Shown piece by piece: positions 36,499-45,360 of a DNA stretch of 64,000 nt (position 1 is its first letter; each line of letters begins with the position of its first letter). The translations under genes and the position numbers were made by a program. The notes under the pieces are model-generated. The model had not been told where the DNA came from. It did no database searches and saw only the letters and a program-made list of their open reading frames with translations. This DNA comes from Lasioglossum baleicum (taxonomy: Eukaryota > Arthropoda > Insecta > Hymenoptera > Halictidae), in assembly GCF_051020765.1 (NCBI RefSeq), contig NW_027469086.1:930001-994000 (forward strand), in the 5' to 3' direction.

Positions 36499-38654
36499 AT
36501 CTTGCTGCAGACTCACCAATTCCGCGCGTAAAAATCTCCGCCCCTCAATTACAAAAGAAGTGTGAATTTTTGTTGGACACGGGTTCGGAGATCAATTTAA
36601 TTCGTGCGTCAAGTCTTGAACCAAATCTACCTATAGATCACACGAACATTATAGAAGTCCAAGGAATAACCGAGGGATCCATTCCAACTCTCGGTCAAAT
36701 TAAAATACACTTACAGGGTCAAAACCCTATCGAATTTCATGTCTTGGAAGAAAACTTCCCAATTAACATCGACGGAATCCTCGGTTCTCCCTTCTTCAGA
36801 ACAGGAGCCGAGATCTCCTTTGCGAATGAATACATTACGATAGGAAACATTCGGGTTCCCTTCTCGAACCCTTGCGCGCCCGCGGCTGAGCCTCGCGATA
36901 AATTGGCAGCAGAGGTTATTTCAATGCCTTCGTCTATGACCAACGATCTCGTTAAAACTCCAGCCGTCGAGCGTGAGGAACATTCGGCAAGGAACGTTCG
37001 AGTGTCTTCCTCAAATCCTCGTGCACCCGCGGTCAGACCTTGCAGAGCTCCGGTGACGGAGGTTATTTCAATGCCTCCTCGGGATTCGATCGAGTACTCC
37101 CTAGAGAAAAACGCCGTGAAAAGCCGGCCGGAATCGAAGGAGACTCGAGAGATATCGGAGTACACTGCGAGAAGTCGGATCGTGGAGCGTGAGGATCGAG
37201 TCCGAACAAAGACTCCTCCGAAATCCGAAGAATTCGTCCTCGAACCTCGTACCGTTGCGTGCATAGCGGTCGACGTCGAAGGACCTAAACAGGGATATAT
37301 CCGCCGTGTTAATGTAGCGCCGGATGTATTCCTGGGTGACTGCGTCGTCACCAATCGTAAAGGCAAAGCGAGCCTCCGGTGTTTTAACACCTCGTCGGAA
37401 AGAGTTTCATTTCGATTGCCCCCATTGGAGATGGAAGAAATCGAGTCGTACTCTTCCGACTTTTCTAATTCCGGGTATCATCCCGACGTATTCGGTAACC
37501 ATCCCGACCTTACTAATTCCGGGTATCATCCCGACGTATTCGGTAACCATCCCGACCTTTCTAATTCCGGGAACTATCCCGACGCATTCGGTAACCATCC
37601 CGACCTTTCTAATTCCGGGTATCATCCCGACGCATTCGGTAACCATCCCGACATTACTAACTCCGGTAACCAGCCCGATTCTTATACTAACTCCGGTAAC
37701 CAGCCCGATTCTTATACTAACTCCGGTAACCAGCCCGATCATTATACTAACTCCGGTAACCAGCCCGATCCTTATTCTAACTCCGGTAACCAGCCCGATC
37801 AATTTCAAGACCAACTCCATTCCTACGACAATCAAAGATCTTCAAGACCCATATGTAAGCAGGTCTGTTCTATATTGCACAATAAATCCAGTGACAGTTC
37901 TAAACCAGAGAAGGATATCAAAGCCTCCAGAGTAAAAGAACTTCTTAACTTACTTCAAAATCATATCTTTGATGATCCACAGAAACTCGATTCCTTTCAA
38001 CTTCCATCTGCACGTTGCCATGCGAAGCGAAACGAATACGATAAAATTAATCTCTGCGCTACAGCGAAATGCGCGTCAGCAAGAAAGAAATATAAATCCG
38101 AGTACCCTCGCGATAACAGATACCCCTACCAGATTAAACGAGCGAAATACGAAACCTCTGGTCGGCAAAATCTCCTTCGACCACCGGAAGATATAGAACA
38201 GGTATTCCTACTCAAAGAACCCTGCAAGGGCAAATTCGATGCGCAATATACGGGTCCTCACGAAATTTGCGACATCTTAGACTCAAACAATGTGAAAATT
38301 AAAGTAGGGAACCATTTTAAGATTGTACATGCAAACAAACTCAAGCGTGCGCCGAATAATCCAACGCAAACCCCGCGTCAGCGAAACGTGACACTCATCT
38401 GGAAGAAGATAAGACAAGACAAAAGTGTTAGTGAACAAAGTGATTCCCCACCCACCCTAAACCCCGAGAAAAGACAGTCGAAAAATGAACATTGCGATTA
38501 CGACTTGTCGGACATTACAAAACCAGCCCCAGCCCCACGTGCCGACACCGACAACATTTCAGTGCGACCAGTGTTTCGTACAAATATAGGAAATACTCGC
38601 CGAGAACTGTGCTCCCTGCGCGGAGTACCTCCGGACGATGCGTCGCATGAATGA
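36492..38654 (+). CDS. pro: B3 int1 protease-spacer fused to integrase C-terminus and tail (recombinant)
   Basis: Open -1 frame after gag. The protease DTGSEINLI is at ~36576-36602, then the linker, NxPD repeats and the E-type pre-envelope region to RPPED. At ~38188-38196 it jumps into the P-type integrase C-terminal domain (EQVFLLKEPCKGK, then YTGPHEICDIL), followed by the shared tail ending ASHE. RT, RNase H, the integrase catalytic core and the whole envelope are missing. Env-side sequence upstream of integrase sequence cannot come from a simple deletion in a gag-pol-env genome. Confidence 0.85.
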   Translation, partial: AVNLAADSPIPRVKISAPQLQKKCEFLLDTGSEINLIRASSLEPNLPIDHTNIIEVQGITEGSIPTLGQIKIHLQGQNPIEFHVLEENFPINIDGILGSPFFRTGAEISFANEYITIGNIRVPFSNPCAPAAEPRDKLAAEVISMPSSMTNDLVKTPAVEREEHSARNVRVSSSNPRAPAVRPCRAPVTEVISMPPRDSIEYSLEKNAVKSRPESKETREISEYTARSRIVEREDRVRTKTPPKSEEFVLEPRTVACIAVDVEGPKQGYIRRVNVAPDVFLGDCVVTNRKGKASLRCFNTSSERVSFRLPPLEMEEIESYSSDFSNSGYHPDVFGNHPDLTNSGYHPDVFGNHPDLSNSGNYPDAFGNHPDLSNSGYHPDAFGNHPDITNSGNQPDSYTNSGNQPDSYTNSGNQPDHYTNSGNQPDPYSNSGNQPDQFQDQLHSYDNQRSSRPICKQVCSILHNKSSDSSKPEKDIKASRVKELLNLLQNHIFDDPQKLDSFQLPSARCHAKRNEYDKINLCATAKCASARKKYKSEYPRDNRYPYQIKRAKYETSGRQNLLRPPEDIEQVFLLKEPCKGKFDAQYTGPHEICDILDSNNVKIKVGNHFKIVHANKLKRAPNNPTQTPRQRNVTLIWKKIRQDKSVSEQSDSPPTLNPEKRQSKNEHCDYDLSDITKPAPAPRADTDNISVRPVFRTNIGNTRRELCSLRGVPPDDASHE
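37465..37803 (+). repeat. NxPD tandem repeat of B3 int1
   Basis: Four 48-nt units and about five 30-nt units (NSGNQPDSYT, NSGNQPDHYT and similar). Confidence 0.88.
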
Positions 38655-38712
38655 GTGTGTGATCAAGTGTTGAGCGAGAAATTTCTTCCTTGTAAGAAAT
38701 TTCTTTTCCGCG

Positions 38713-38720
38713 TTGGGAGG
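38713..38720 (+). other. B3 int1 polypurine tract
   Basis: TTGGGAGG immediately before LTR2. Confidence 0.6.
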
Positions 38721-40676
38721 TGTTACGTCGTCGATGTACGACGTTGGCCTTGTACACACACTATGTATACAAGGTCTGATCTGCATAAGATCCATACACC
38801 GTCCCCTAGACATAAGAGCATAATATTAAGATCTCATTATTGTATTGTTCTAATCCTTATCTCCGTCTCTACCCATCACCATAACTTCACCTTGATCAAC
38901 ACCTTACCTCAGTTTCAACCCATCACCACGACACATAATGCAATAAAGTATTGCATCACTCTGGAAGCATCTAGAAGCTTCTAGAAACGTCGAGAAGTCC
39001 AAAGACTGCTGCATCAGCAGTCCCACGCTCGTAGAGGGCAATAGGACAGCCACGAGACTGCAGCGTCAGCAGAAATGCACGTGCAGTCCCCGGGAGCGAA
39101 GACGCTGCTGCGTCAGCGGTTCTCCCACTCCGACGACTCAAGAACAAAGAGACTGCAGCGTCAGCTATCCCCACTCCGACCGAAGGAGGCAAGGCAGAGC
39201 GGACGCTTGCATCAGTCCGCCTTCAGCCAGCGACTCGCACAGACGTGCCTACCTGGCCTCAGCCGCCAGTCCGGCTTCTTCCGACTTCAAGAGCAGACGT
39301 GTTCAGTCTAGCTCCGCGATAGTGAAGTGTGTCGATCCTTCACTCCTAATTCCAATTCCAATTCCAACTCTAACTCAACTCAACTCAAGTCCTAATTCTC
39401 ATACGTTATTCCTATAACATATTACAATATCCATTATTCATTAATCCAATTACTACTCCTATTATAATATTACTTACATATTGTATACCAGTGTACTTAC
39501 CAGTTCTTATTTAATATATCGTTGTTATACCAGTGCTTCGATCTTGTTATTCTTGTGTTAGTTCAACACCATCTTCCAATTCAGTTCTTGCATAGAATAT
39601 ATTAAACTCGTGACATATCCGGACTTGGTCTAAAGTGCGCAGTGGAAACGCTGAGCCGCCAATAAGGAATTTGAAGCGAGTCACAGAGAAGTTCTCGTGC
39701 CACGTCTAGAATTGGTCTAAAGAGCGCAGTGGAAACGCTGAGCCGCCACTATAGACGTGAAGCGAGTTAACTACCTAAAAGGTTAATAACAAATGGAGTT
39801 TCATTTTCATTATATTATTAATATTCCATCATTACTATTCCTTACCCATGCGACGCCCACGTCGAGCGGGACGCAAGTATCAACTTGCTAAATTGAGACG
39901 CGCGTTGAGAAATAAAGCGGTGCTCGATCAAATCATTGCCACTACCGAGTGGACCGAACTTCTGGGAACCACCGAGCACATTCCGTGTGACGCGTCCGAT
40001 TACGTTTCTGTATACGGTTGCCCTTGCAACCCTCCTAAAGAGGTCAACCACGCGGACCTCTCGCGAGCTCCGACGCCAGTTCTGCATCCGGTCGATTGTC
40101 CAGAGGTGATCGACATAGCCGATGACGACGACAGCCAAGACACGATCATCGTTCCCAGGGTCCGTTGCCGAATCATCAGTGACGTTCCTCTGCCAACTCA
40201 TCAACGTGTCGTCTTGCGGCCGGCATCCAAGGCCACTAATGTCGTCCCGAACCGAGCAGCAGCAACTCTGCCAGATCTTCCCCACCTCGAGGACATCTGT
40301 ATAGAAGACCCGATGTACGACACCTACTGCCAGTACCGCCAGTTCCTACTGCAACACTACTATTAGGCGTTAATACAGCATTGCGGTGAGTCGTATAATG
40401 TCTTGTATAATTGCTGAATCCTGTAAACTCACCGTTCTCGTTGCATCCTCTCGCGTGCGATTCTTGTCGGGACACTTCTTGTAACCGCGTCGGACGTTCT
40501 TTTCTTGACTGCATCCATAGCAATATCGGTTGTCCTAGTGCATATGACAGCCCGCGGCTGTCTCGGCACGAAAGACCACTCCTCATTTTAATCTTCATAT
40601 CTCAACCGTCCGTCTGTCACTGTTCTCTTTTCTCTCTCCTGGTACCTGTAACAAAAACACAGTGACGGACGTGACA
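38721..40676 (+). repeat. B3 LTR2 (family B, 1956 bp), shared by the two units
   Basis: Same sequence as LTR1 with a few differences: one C lost in the loop of hairpin 1 near 38731, and changes near 40575-40600. The stem of hairpin 1 is untouched by the deletion. Heat-shock-like element at 38964-38986. Confidence 0.93.
39848..40366 (+). CDS. LTR-encoded SIM-like protein, family B (172 aa), B3 LTR2
   Basis: Intact and identical in protein sequence to the LTR1 copy (SQDTII variant, QHYY end). This agrees with LTR1 and LTR2 stemming from one element or from LTR exchange. Confidence 0.73.
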   Translation: MRRPRRAGRKYQLAKLRRALRNKAVLDQIIATTEWTELLGTTEHIPCDASDYVSVYGCPCNPPKEVNHADLSRAPTPVLHPVDCPEVIDIADDDDSQDTIIVPRVRCRIISDVPLPTHQRVVLRPASKATNVVPNRAAATLPDLPHLEDICIEDPMYDTYCQYRQFLLQHYY

Positions 40677-40680
40677 AATT

Positions 40681-40698
40681 TGGCGCAGTCGGTAGGAC
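40681..40698 (+). other. B3 int2 primer binding site
   Basis: TGGCGCAGTCGGTAGGAC, 4 nt after LTR2. Confidence 0.85.
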
Positions 40699-40789
40699 AA
40701 CGAAGTGGTCGCCGATATTTGCATTAATAAGCCCCGACGCGTGTCAGTGCGAAGTTCACATTTCTTAAATCCCATTTATATCTTTCAAA

Positions 40790-42148
40790 ATGTCTCGCCC
40801 AATCACGCGATCTCAAAAGGATCTCCGAGCAGATCCTAACGCAGACCTTCCTCCAATGACCGAGGAAGAGTTACTCCTTTATGCGCAAGACCTCGCCCGT
40901 AGAGAGCAATATCTCAAAGAGGAAACTGATTTTATTGCCAAATTACGTCTTAAATATGAAGAAGACGCACAAAACCAAAAGAATATGCTCGACGAAATAC
41001 GAAAAGAGCTTCATAACATCCAAATCACGAGTCAAACCCTACGTCAACAATCGCCTACACCAGGCCCTAGTAACGTCTCTAATATGCGGGAACCTTCACC
41101 GCCAGAGCCACGCGAAATCCCACAGTATGAACCTACTGGCAATTTCGCTCTAAAACAAGCCGCCGAGCTTGTCCCTAGATTCGACGGAACTTCGTCTTCC
41201 GTCCTACAATTCATACGTGCATGCAAACGCGCGCGTGACACCGTACCGGCCACTGCAGAGCGTGCCCTCACAAAATTGCTCTGCAATAAACTCCACGATC
41301 GTGCTTATGCCGCTATAGAAGGCCAGCACATATTCACAATTTCTGCACTATGCGAGAAATTACGAACAGTACTGGGCCCATACAAATTCGTTGACCAGTA
41401 CCGTGGCGATCTCGCGAGTGTACTCCAAGCTCCAAACGAGCACATCTTAGACTTCATCAATCGCGTTAAAGACCTTCGAACCGCGATTCAAGATGCCACA
41501 GATATTGGCCTCGATTACGAAGAACTAGATCGCTTCGTAGTAGATTGTTTTCTACGAGGTCTCCTTCCTCAGCTTCGTGCCGAAGTGCTTCATTGCCCTT
41601 CGCGAAATCCTGCCACTGTTTTCGAAGCAGCCATCTCTGCTTACAGGCAGTATGAGTCAGACCAGACTCGTCGACGAGAACTGATCCGCGAAGAAAAACG
41701 AGTCAGCTTCTCTGATAACCGGCCGTATCGCCAGCGTTCCACGTACGAGTCCGCTCGTGACATTCCAGAGCGAACTCAAGAACGCCGCGATAACAGACCG
41801 GACTCGTCTCAGCAGTCCTCGAGAAACTCAAACCGGGACTCTTATCGCTCCCCGACGCCGCAACGGCGATGGGAAAATAATCCTCGCGACCAAAACACGT
41901 ACCGCGATGGTCGCACAGATCGCCCCTCAAGCCCTAACAAATTTTGCAACTATTGCAAAGTCCCCGGGCACGATATTCACGAGTGCCGTAAGCGCGCTTT
42001 TAATAATAATAGGAGGTCGGGAAACGAGTCCGGCCTCCCGACCGAAGCCAACCCAAGGCGGGAGGCCGCATCTTCAACTCAAACTACAGCCCGTACCCAA
42101 ACAGCTATCCGGACGAACGACCAGTCCGACGATTCGTCTCAGCAGTAA
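40790..42148 (+). CDS. gag: B3 int2 Gag (452 aa)
   Basis: Intact family B Gag with the same domain order and CCHC knuckle. Closer to the B4 Gag (DLRADP, YRQRSTYESARD) than to int1, so the two tandem units come from different sublineages. Overlaps the protease frame at its end. Confidence 0.93.
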   Translation: MSRPITRSQKDLRADPNADLPPMTEEELLLYAQDLARREQYLKEETDFIAKLRLKYEEDAQNQKNMLDEIRKELHNIQITSQTLRQQSPTPGPSNVSNMREPSPPEPREIPQYEPTGNFALKQAAELVPRFDGTSSSVLQFIRACKRARDTVPATAERALTKLLCNKLHDRAYAAIEGQHIFTISALCEKLRTVLGPYKFVDQYRGDLASVLQAPNEHILDFINRVKDLRTAIQDATDIGLDYEELDRFVVDCFLRGLLPQLRAEVLHCPSRNPATVFEAAISAYRQYESDQTRRRELIREEKRVSFSDNRPYRQRSTYESARDIPERTQERRDNRPDSSQQSSRNSNRDSYRSPTPQRRWENNPRDQNTYRDGRTDRPSSPNKFCNYCKVPGHDIHECRKRAFNNNRRSGNESGLPTEANPRREAASSTQTTARTQTAIRTNDQSDDSSQQ

Positions 42149-45141
42149 ATCTTGCTGCAGACTCACCAATTCCGCGCGTAAAAATCTCCGCCCCTCAATT
42201 ACAAAAGAAGTGTGAATTTTTGTTAGACACGGGTTCGGAGATCAATTTAATTCGTGCGTCAAGTCTAGAACCAAATCTACCTATAGATCATACGAACACT
42301 ATAGAAGTCCAAGGAATAACCGAGGGATCCATTCCAACTCTCGGTCAAATTAAAATACACTTACAGGGTCAAAACCCTATCGAATTTCATGTCTTGGAAG
42401 AAAACTTCCCAATTAACATCGACGGAATCCTCGGTTCTCCCTTCTTCAGAACAGGAGCCGAGATCTCCTTTGCGAATGAATACATAACGATAGGAAACAT
42501 TCGGGTTCCCTTCTCGAACCCTTGCGCGCCCACGGCTGAGCCTCGCGATAAATTGGCAGCAGAGGTTATTTCAATGCCTTCGTCTATGACCAACGATCTC
42601 GTTAAAACTCCAGCCGCCAAGCGTGAGGAACATTCGGCAAGGAACGTTCGAGTGTCTTCCTCAAATCCTCGTGCACCCGCGGTCAGACCTTGCAGAGCCC
42701 CGGTGACGGAGGTTATTTCAATGCCTCCTCGGGATTCAATCGAGTACTCCCTAGAGAAAAACGCCGTGAAAAGCCGGCCGGAATCGAAGGAGACTCGAGA
42801 GATATCGGAGTACACTGCGAGAAGTCGGATCGTGGAGCGTGAGGATCGAGTCCGAACAAAGACTCCTCTGAAATCCGAAGAATTCGTCCTCGAACCTCGT
42901 ACCGTTGCGTGTATAGCGGTCGACGTCGAAGGACCTAAACAGGGATATATCCGCCGTGTTAATGTAGCGCCGGATGTATTCCTGGGTGACTGCGTTGTCA
43001 CCAATCGTAAAGGCAAAGCGAGCCTCCGGTGTTTTAACACCTCGTCGGAAAGAGTTTCATTTCGATTGCCCCCATTGGAGATGGCAGAAATCGAGTCGTA
43101 CTCTTCCGACCTTTCTAATTCCGGGTACTATCCCGACGCATTCGGTAACCATCCCGACCTTTCTAATTCCGGGTACTATCCCGACGCATTCGGTAACCAT
43201 CCCGACCTTACTAATTCCGGGAACCATCCCGACGCATTCGGTAACCAGCCCGATTCTTATACTAACTCCGGTAACCAGCCCGATTCTTATTCTAACTCCG
43301 GTAACCAGCCCGATTCTTATTCTAACTCCGGTAACCAGCCCGATCTTTATACTAACTCCGGTAACCAGCCCGACTTTTATACTAACTCCGGTAACCAGCC
43401 CGATCAATTCCAAGACCAACTCCATTCCTACGACAATCAAAGATTTTCAAGACCCATATGTAAGCAGGTCTGTTCTATATTGCACAATAAATCCAGCGAC
43501 AGTTCTAAACCAGAGAAGGATATCAAAGCCTCCAAAGTAAAAGAACTTCATAACTTACTTCAAAATCATATCTTTGATGATCCACAGAAACTCGATTCCT
43601 TTCAACTTCCATCTGCACGTTGCCATGCGAAGCGAAACAAATACGATAAAATTAATCTCTGCGCTACAGCGAAATACGCGTCAGCAAGAAAGAAATATAA
43701 ATCCGAGTACCCTCGCGATAACGGATACCCCTACCAGATCAAACGAGCGAAATACGAAACCTCTGGTCGGCAAAATCTCCTTCCATCACTGGAAGATCAG
43801 CATATCACATCGCAACACCGCTCCTCCGAAGCAGCAATCGCCTCAGAAGACCGTCAGTCCTTAGACACACACGAAACTGTAATCATGCAGCCGATCCAAG
43901 TTGCCATCTTACTCTCTATAGCCACGCGAGTGTACACCCTCATCGGATACGATTGTGGAGGATCTACACTGAACACGACAACGTTCTCCATCATCGATAT
44001 TCCTGATTGCGAGCCTGAAGAAATCAAGCCCACGGAGGACTCAGTAAAAATCCAATTGCTACAACTAGCAGAGTTTACTCAGACGAGAGTAATCCAGTGC
44101 CACATAGAAATCGACCGCACGATATTCTATTGTGGCATGCACTCACATGTTTCCATCGTCACTAACGGACGACAGGAATATTTACTGGCAACCACCAGTG
44201 AAACCTGTTTCGAGTTGCAGAAGACCGGAACAATCCTCATCACTCCGACCGCCCAGGTCACGGGAGTCCAGCCCAATTCTACTACATCCCGCAGCCTCAC
44301 ATTGGCGGGAGAACCTCAAAGCAACGGGTCAATCGAGAGATCCCACCACGTCTTAGCAGAGTACCTGAAGCAATACGTCCACAAGAACAACTGGGACAAA
44401 TGGGTCGATTTGGCAATGTTTAGTTACAATACGAGTGTCCACGAGGGCACAGATTTCACGCCGCACGAGTTAGTATTCGGCTCTTTGGCACGAGTCCCAT
44501 CCGCCGATTCCTACTCCTACGAATGCGAAAACGACTCCTATACCCACTACCTCTCCCAATTGCAAAGAAAGATAACTGAAACCCAGATTCGCGCGCGCGG
44601 AAACTTAGTCTCCGCGAAAAGAAAATCAAAATCATACTACGACAGAAGAATTAACCCGGTAGAATTCAAGGTGGGAGAACAGGTATTCCTACTCAAAGAA
44701 CCCTGCAAGGGCAAATTCGATGCGCAATATACGGGTCCTCACGAAATTTGCGACATCCTAGACTCAAACAATATAAAAATCAAAGTAGGGAACCATTTTA
44801 AGATTGTACATGCAAACAAACTCAAGCGTGCGCCGAATAATCCAACGCAAACCCCGCGTCAGCGAAACGTGACACTCATCTGGACGCAGATCAGGAAAGA
44901 CAAAAGTGAAAGTGTTAGTGAACAAAGTGATTCCCCACCCACCCTAAACCCCGAGAAAAGACAGTCGAAAAATGAACATTGCGAATACGACTTGTCGGAC
45001 ATTACAAAACCAGCCCCAGCCCCACGTGCCGACACCGACAACATTTCAGTGCGACCAGTGTTTCGTACAAATATAGGAAATACTCGCCGAGAACTGTGCT
45101 CCCTGCGCGGAGTACCCCCGGACGATGCGTCGCATGAATGA
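42142..45141 (+). CDS. B3 int2 protease-spacer-Env(N)-integrase(C) chimera
   Basis: Open -1 frame after gag. Protease DTGSEINLI (~42226), linker, NxPD repeats and pre-envelope region, then the envelope from Met 43885 through GYDCGG and YCGMHSH to SLTLAGE. At ~44313-44330 the frame switches to integrase at NGSIERSHH. It keeps the third catalytic residue (Glu) and the C-terminal domain but lacks the first two Asp. The shared tail follows, ending ASHE. The switch lies at a short match (TCAAA, then AACGGG) between env and integrase. Neither Env nor integrase can be functional. Best read as a copy-choice recombinant of E- and P-type RNAs. Confidence 0.87.
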   Translation, partial: AVNLAADSPIPRVKISAPQLQKKCEFLLDTGSEINLIRASSLEPNLPIDHTNTIEVQGITEGSIPTLGQIKIHLQGQNPIEFHVLEENFPINIDGILGSPFFRTGAEISFANEYITIGNIRVPFSNPCAPTAEPRDKLAAEVISMPSSMTNDLVKTPAAKREEHSARNVRVSSSNPRAPAVRPCRAPVTEVISMPPRDSIEYSLEKNAVKSRPESKETREISEYTARSRIVEREDRVRTKTPLKSEEFVLEPRTVACIAVDVEGPKQGYIRRVNVAPDVFLGDCVVTNRKGKASLRCFNTSSERVSFRLPPLEMAEIESYSSDLSNSGYYPDAFGNHPDLSNSGYYPDAFGNHPDLTNSGNHPDAFGNQPDSYTNSGNQPDSYSNSGNQPDSYSNSGNQPDLYTNSGNQPDFYTNSGNQPDQFQDQLHSYDNQRFSRPICKQVCSILHNKSSDSSKPEKDIKASKVKELHNLLQNHIFDDPQKLDSFQLPSARCHAKRNKYDKINLCATAKYASARKKYKSEYPRDNGYPYQIKRAKYETSGRQNLLPSLEDQHITSQHRSSEAAIASEDRQSLDTHETVIMQPIQVAILLSIATRVYTLIGYDCGGSTLNTTTFSIIDIPDCEPEEIKPTEDSVKIQLLQLAEFTQTRVIQCHIEIDRTIFYCGMHSHVSIVTNGRQEYLLATTSETCFELQKTGTILITPTAQVTGVQPNSTTSRSLTLAGEPQSNGSIERSHHVLAEYLKQYVHKNNWDKWVDLAMFSYNTSVHEGTDFTPHELVFGSLARVPSADSYSYECENDSYTHYLSQLQRKITETQIRARGNLVSAKRKSKSYYDRRINPVEFKVGEQVFLLKEPCKGKFDAQYTGPHEICDILDSNNIKIKVGNHFKIVHANKLKRAPNNPTQTPRQRNVTLIWTQIRKDKSESVSEQSDSPPTLNPEKRQSKNEHCEYDLSDITKPAPAPRADTDNISVRPVFRTNIGNTRRELCSLRGVPPDDASHE
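43114..43407 (+). repeat. NxPD tandem repeat of B3 int2
   Basis: About three 48-nt units (the third hybrid) and about five 30-nt units. Confidence 0.88.
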
Positions 45142-45199
45142 GTGTGAGATCGAGTGTTGAGCGAGAAATTTCTTCCTTGTCAGAAATTTCTTTTCCGCG

Positions 45200-45207
45200 T
45201 TGGGAGG
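45200..45207 (+). other. B3 int2 polypurine tract
   Basis: TTGGGAGG immediately before LTR3. Confidence 0.6.
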
Positions 45208-45360
45208 TGTTACGTCGTCCGATGTACGACGTTGGCCTTGTACACACACTATGTATACAAGGTCTGATCTGCATAAGATCCATACACCGTCCCCTAGACA
45301 TAAGAGCATAGTATTAAGATCTCATTATTGTATTGTTCTAATCCTTATCTCCGTCTCTAC
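45208..45360 (+). repeat. B3 LTR3, first part (cut by A3)
   Basis: First 153 bp of a family B LTR including the double hairpin. CTAC at 45357-45360 is the left duplication of A3. It resumes at 56428. Confidence 0.92.
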
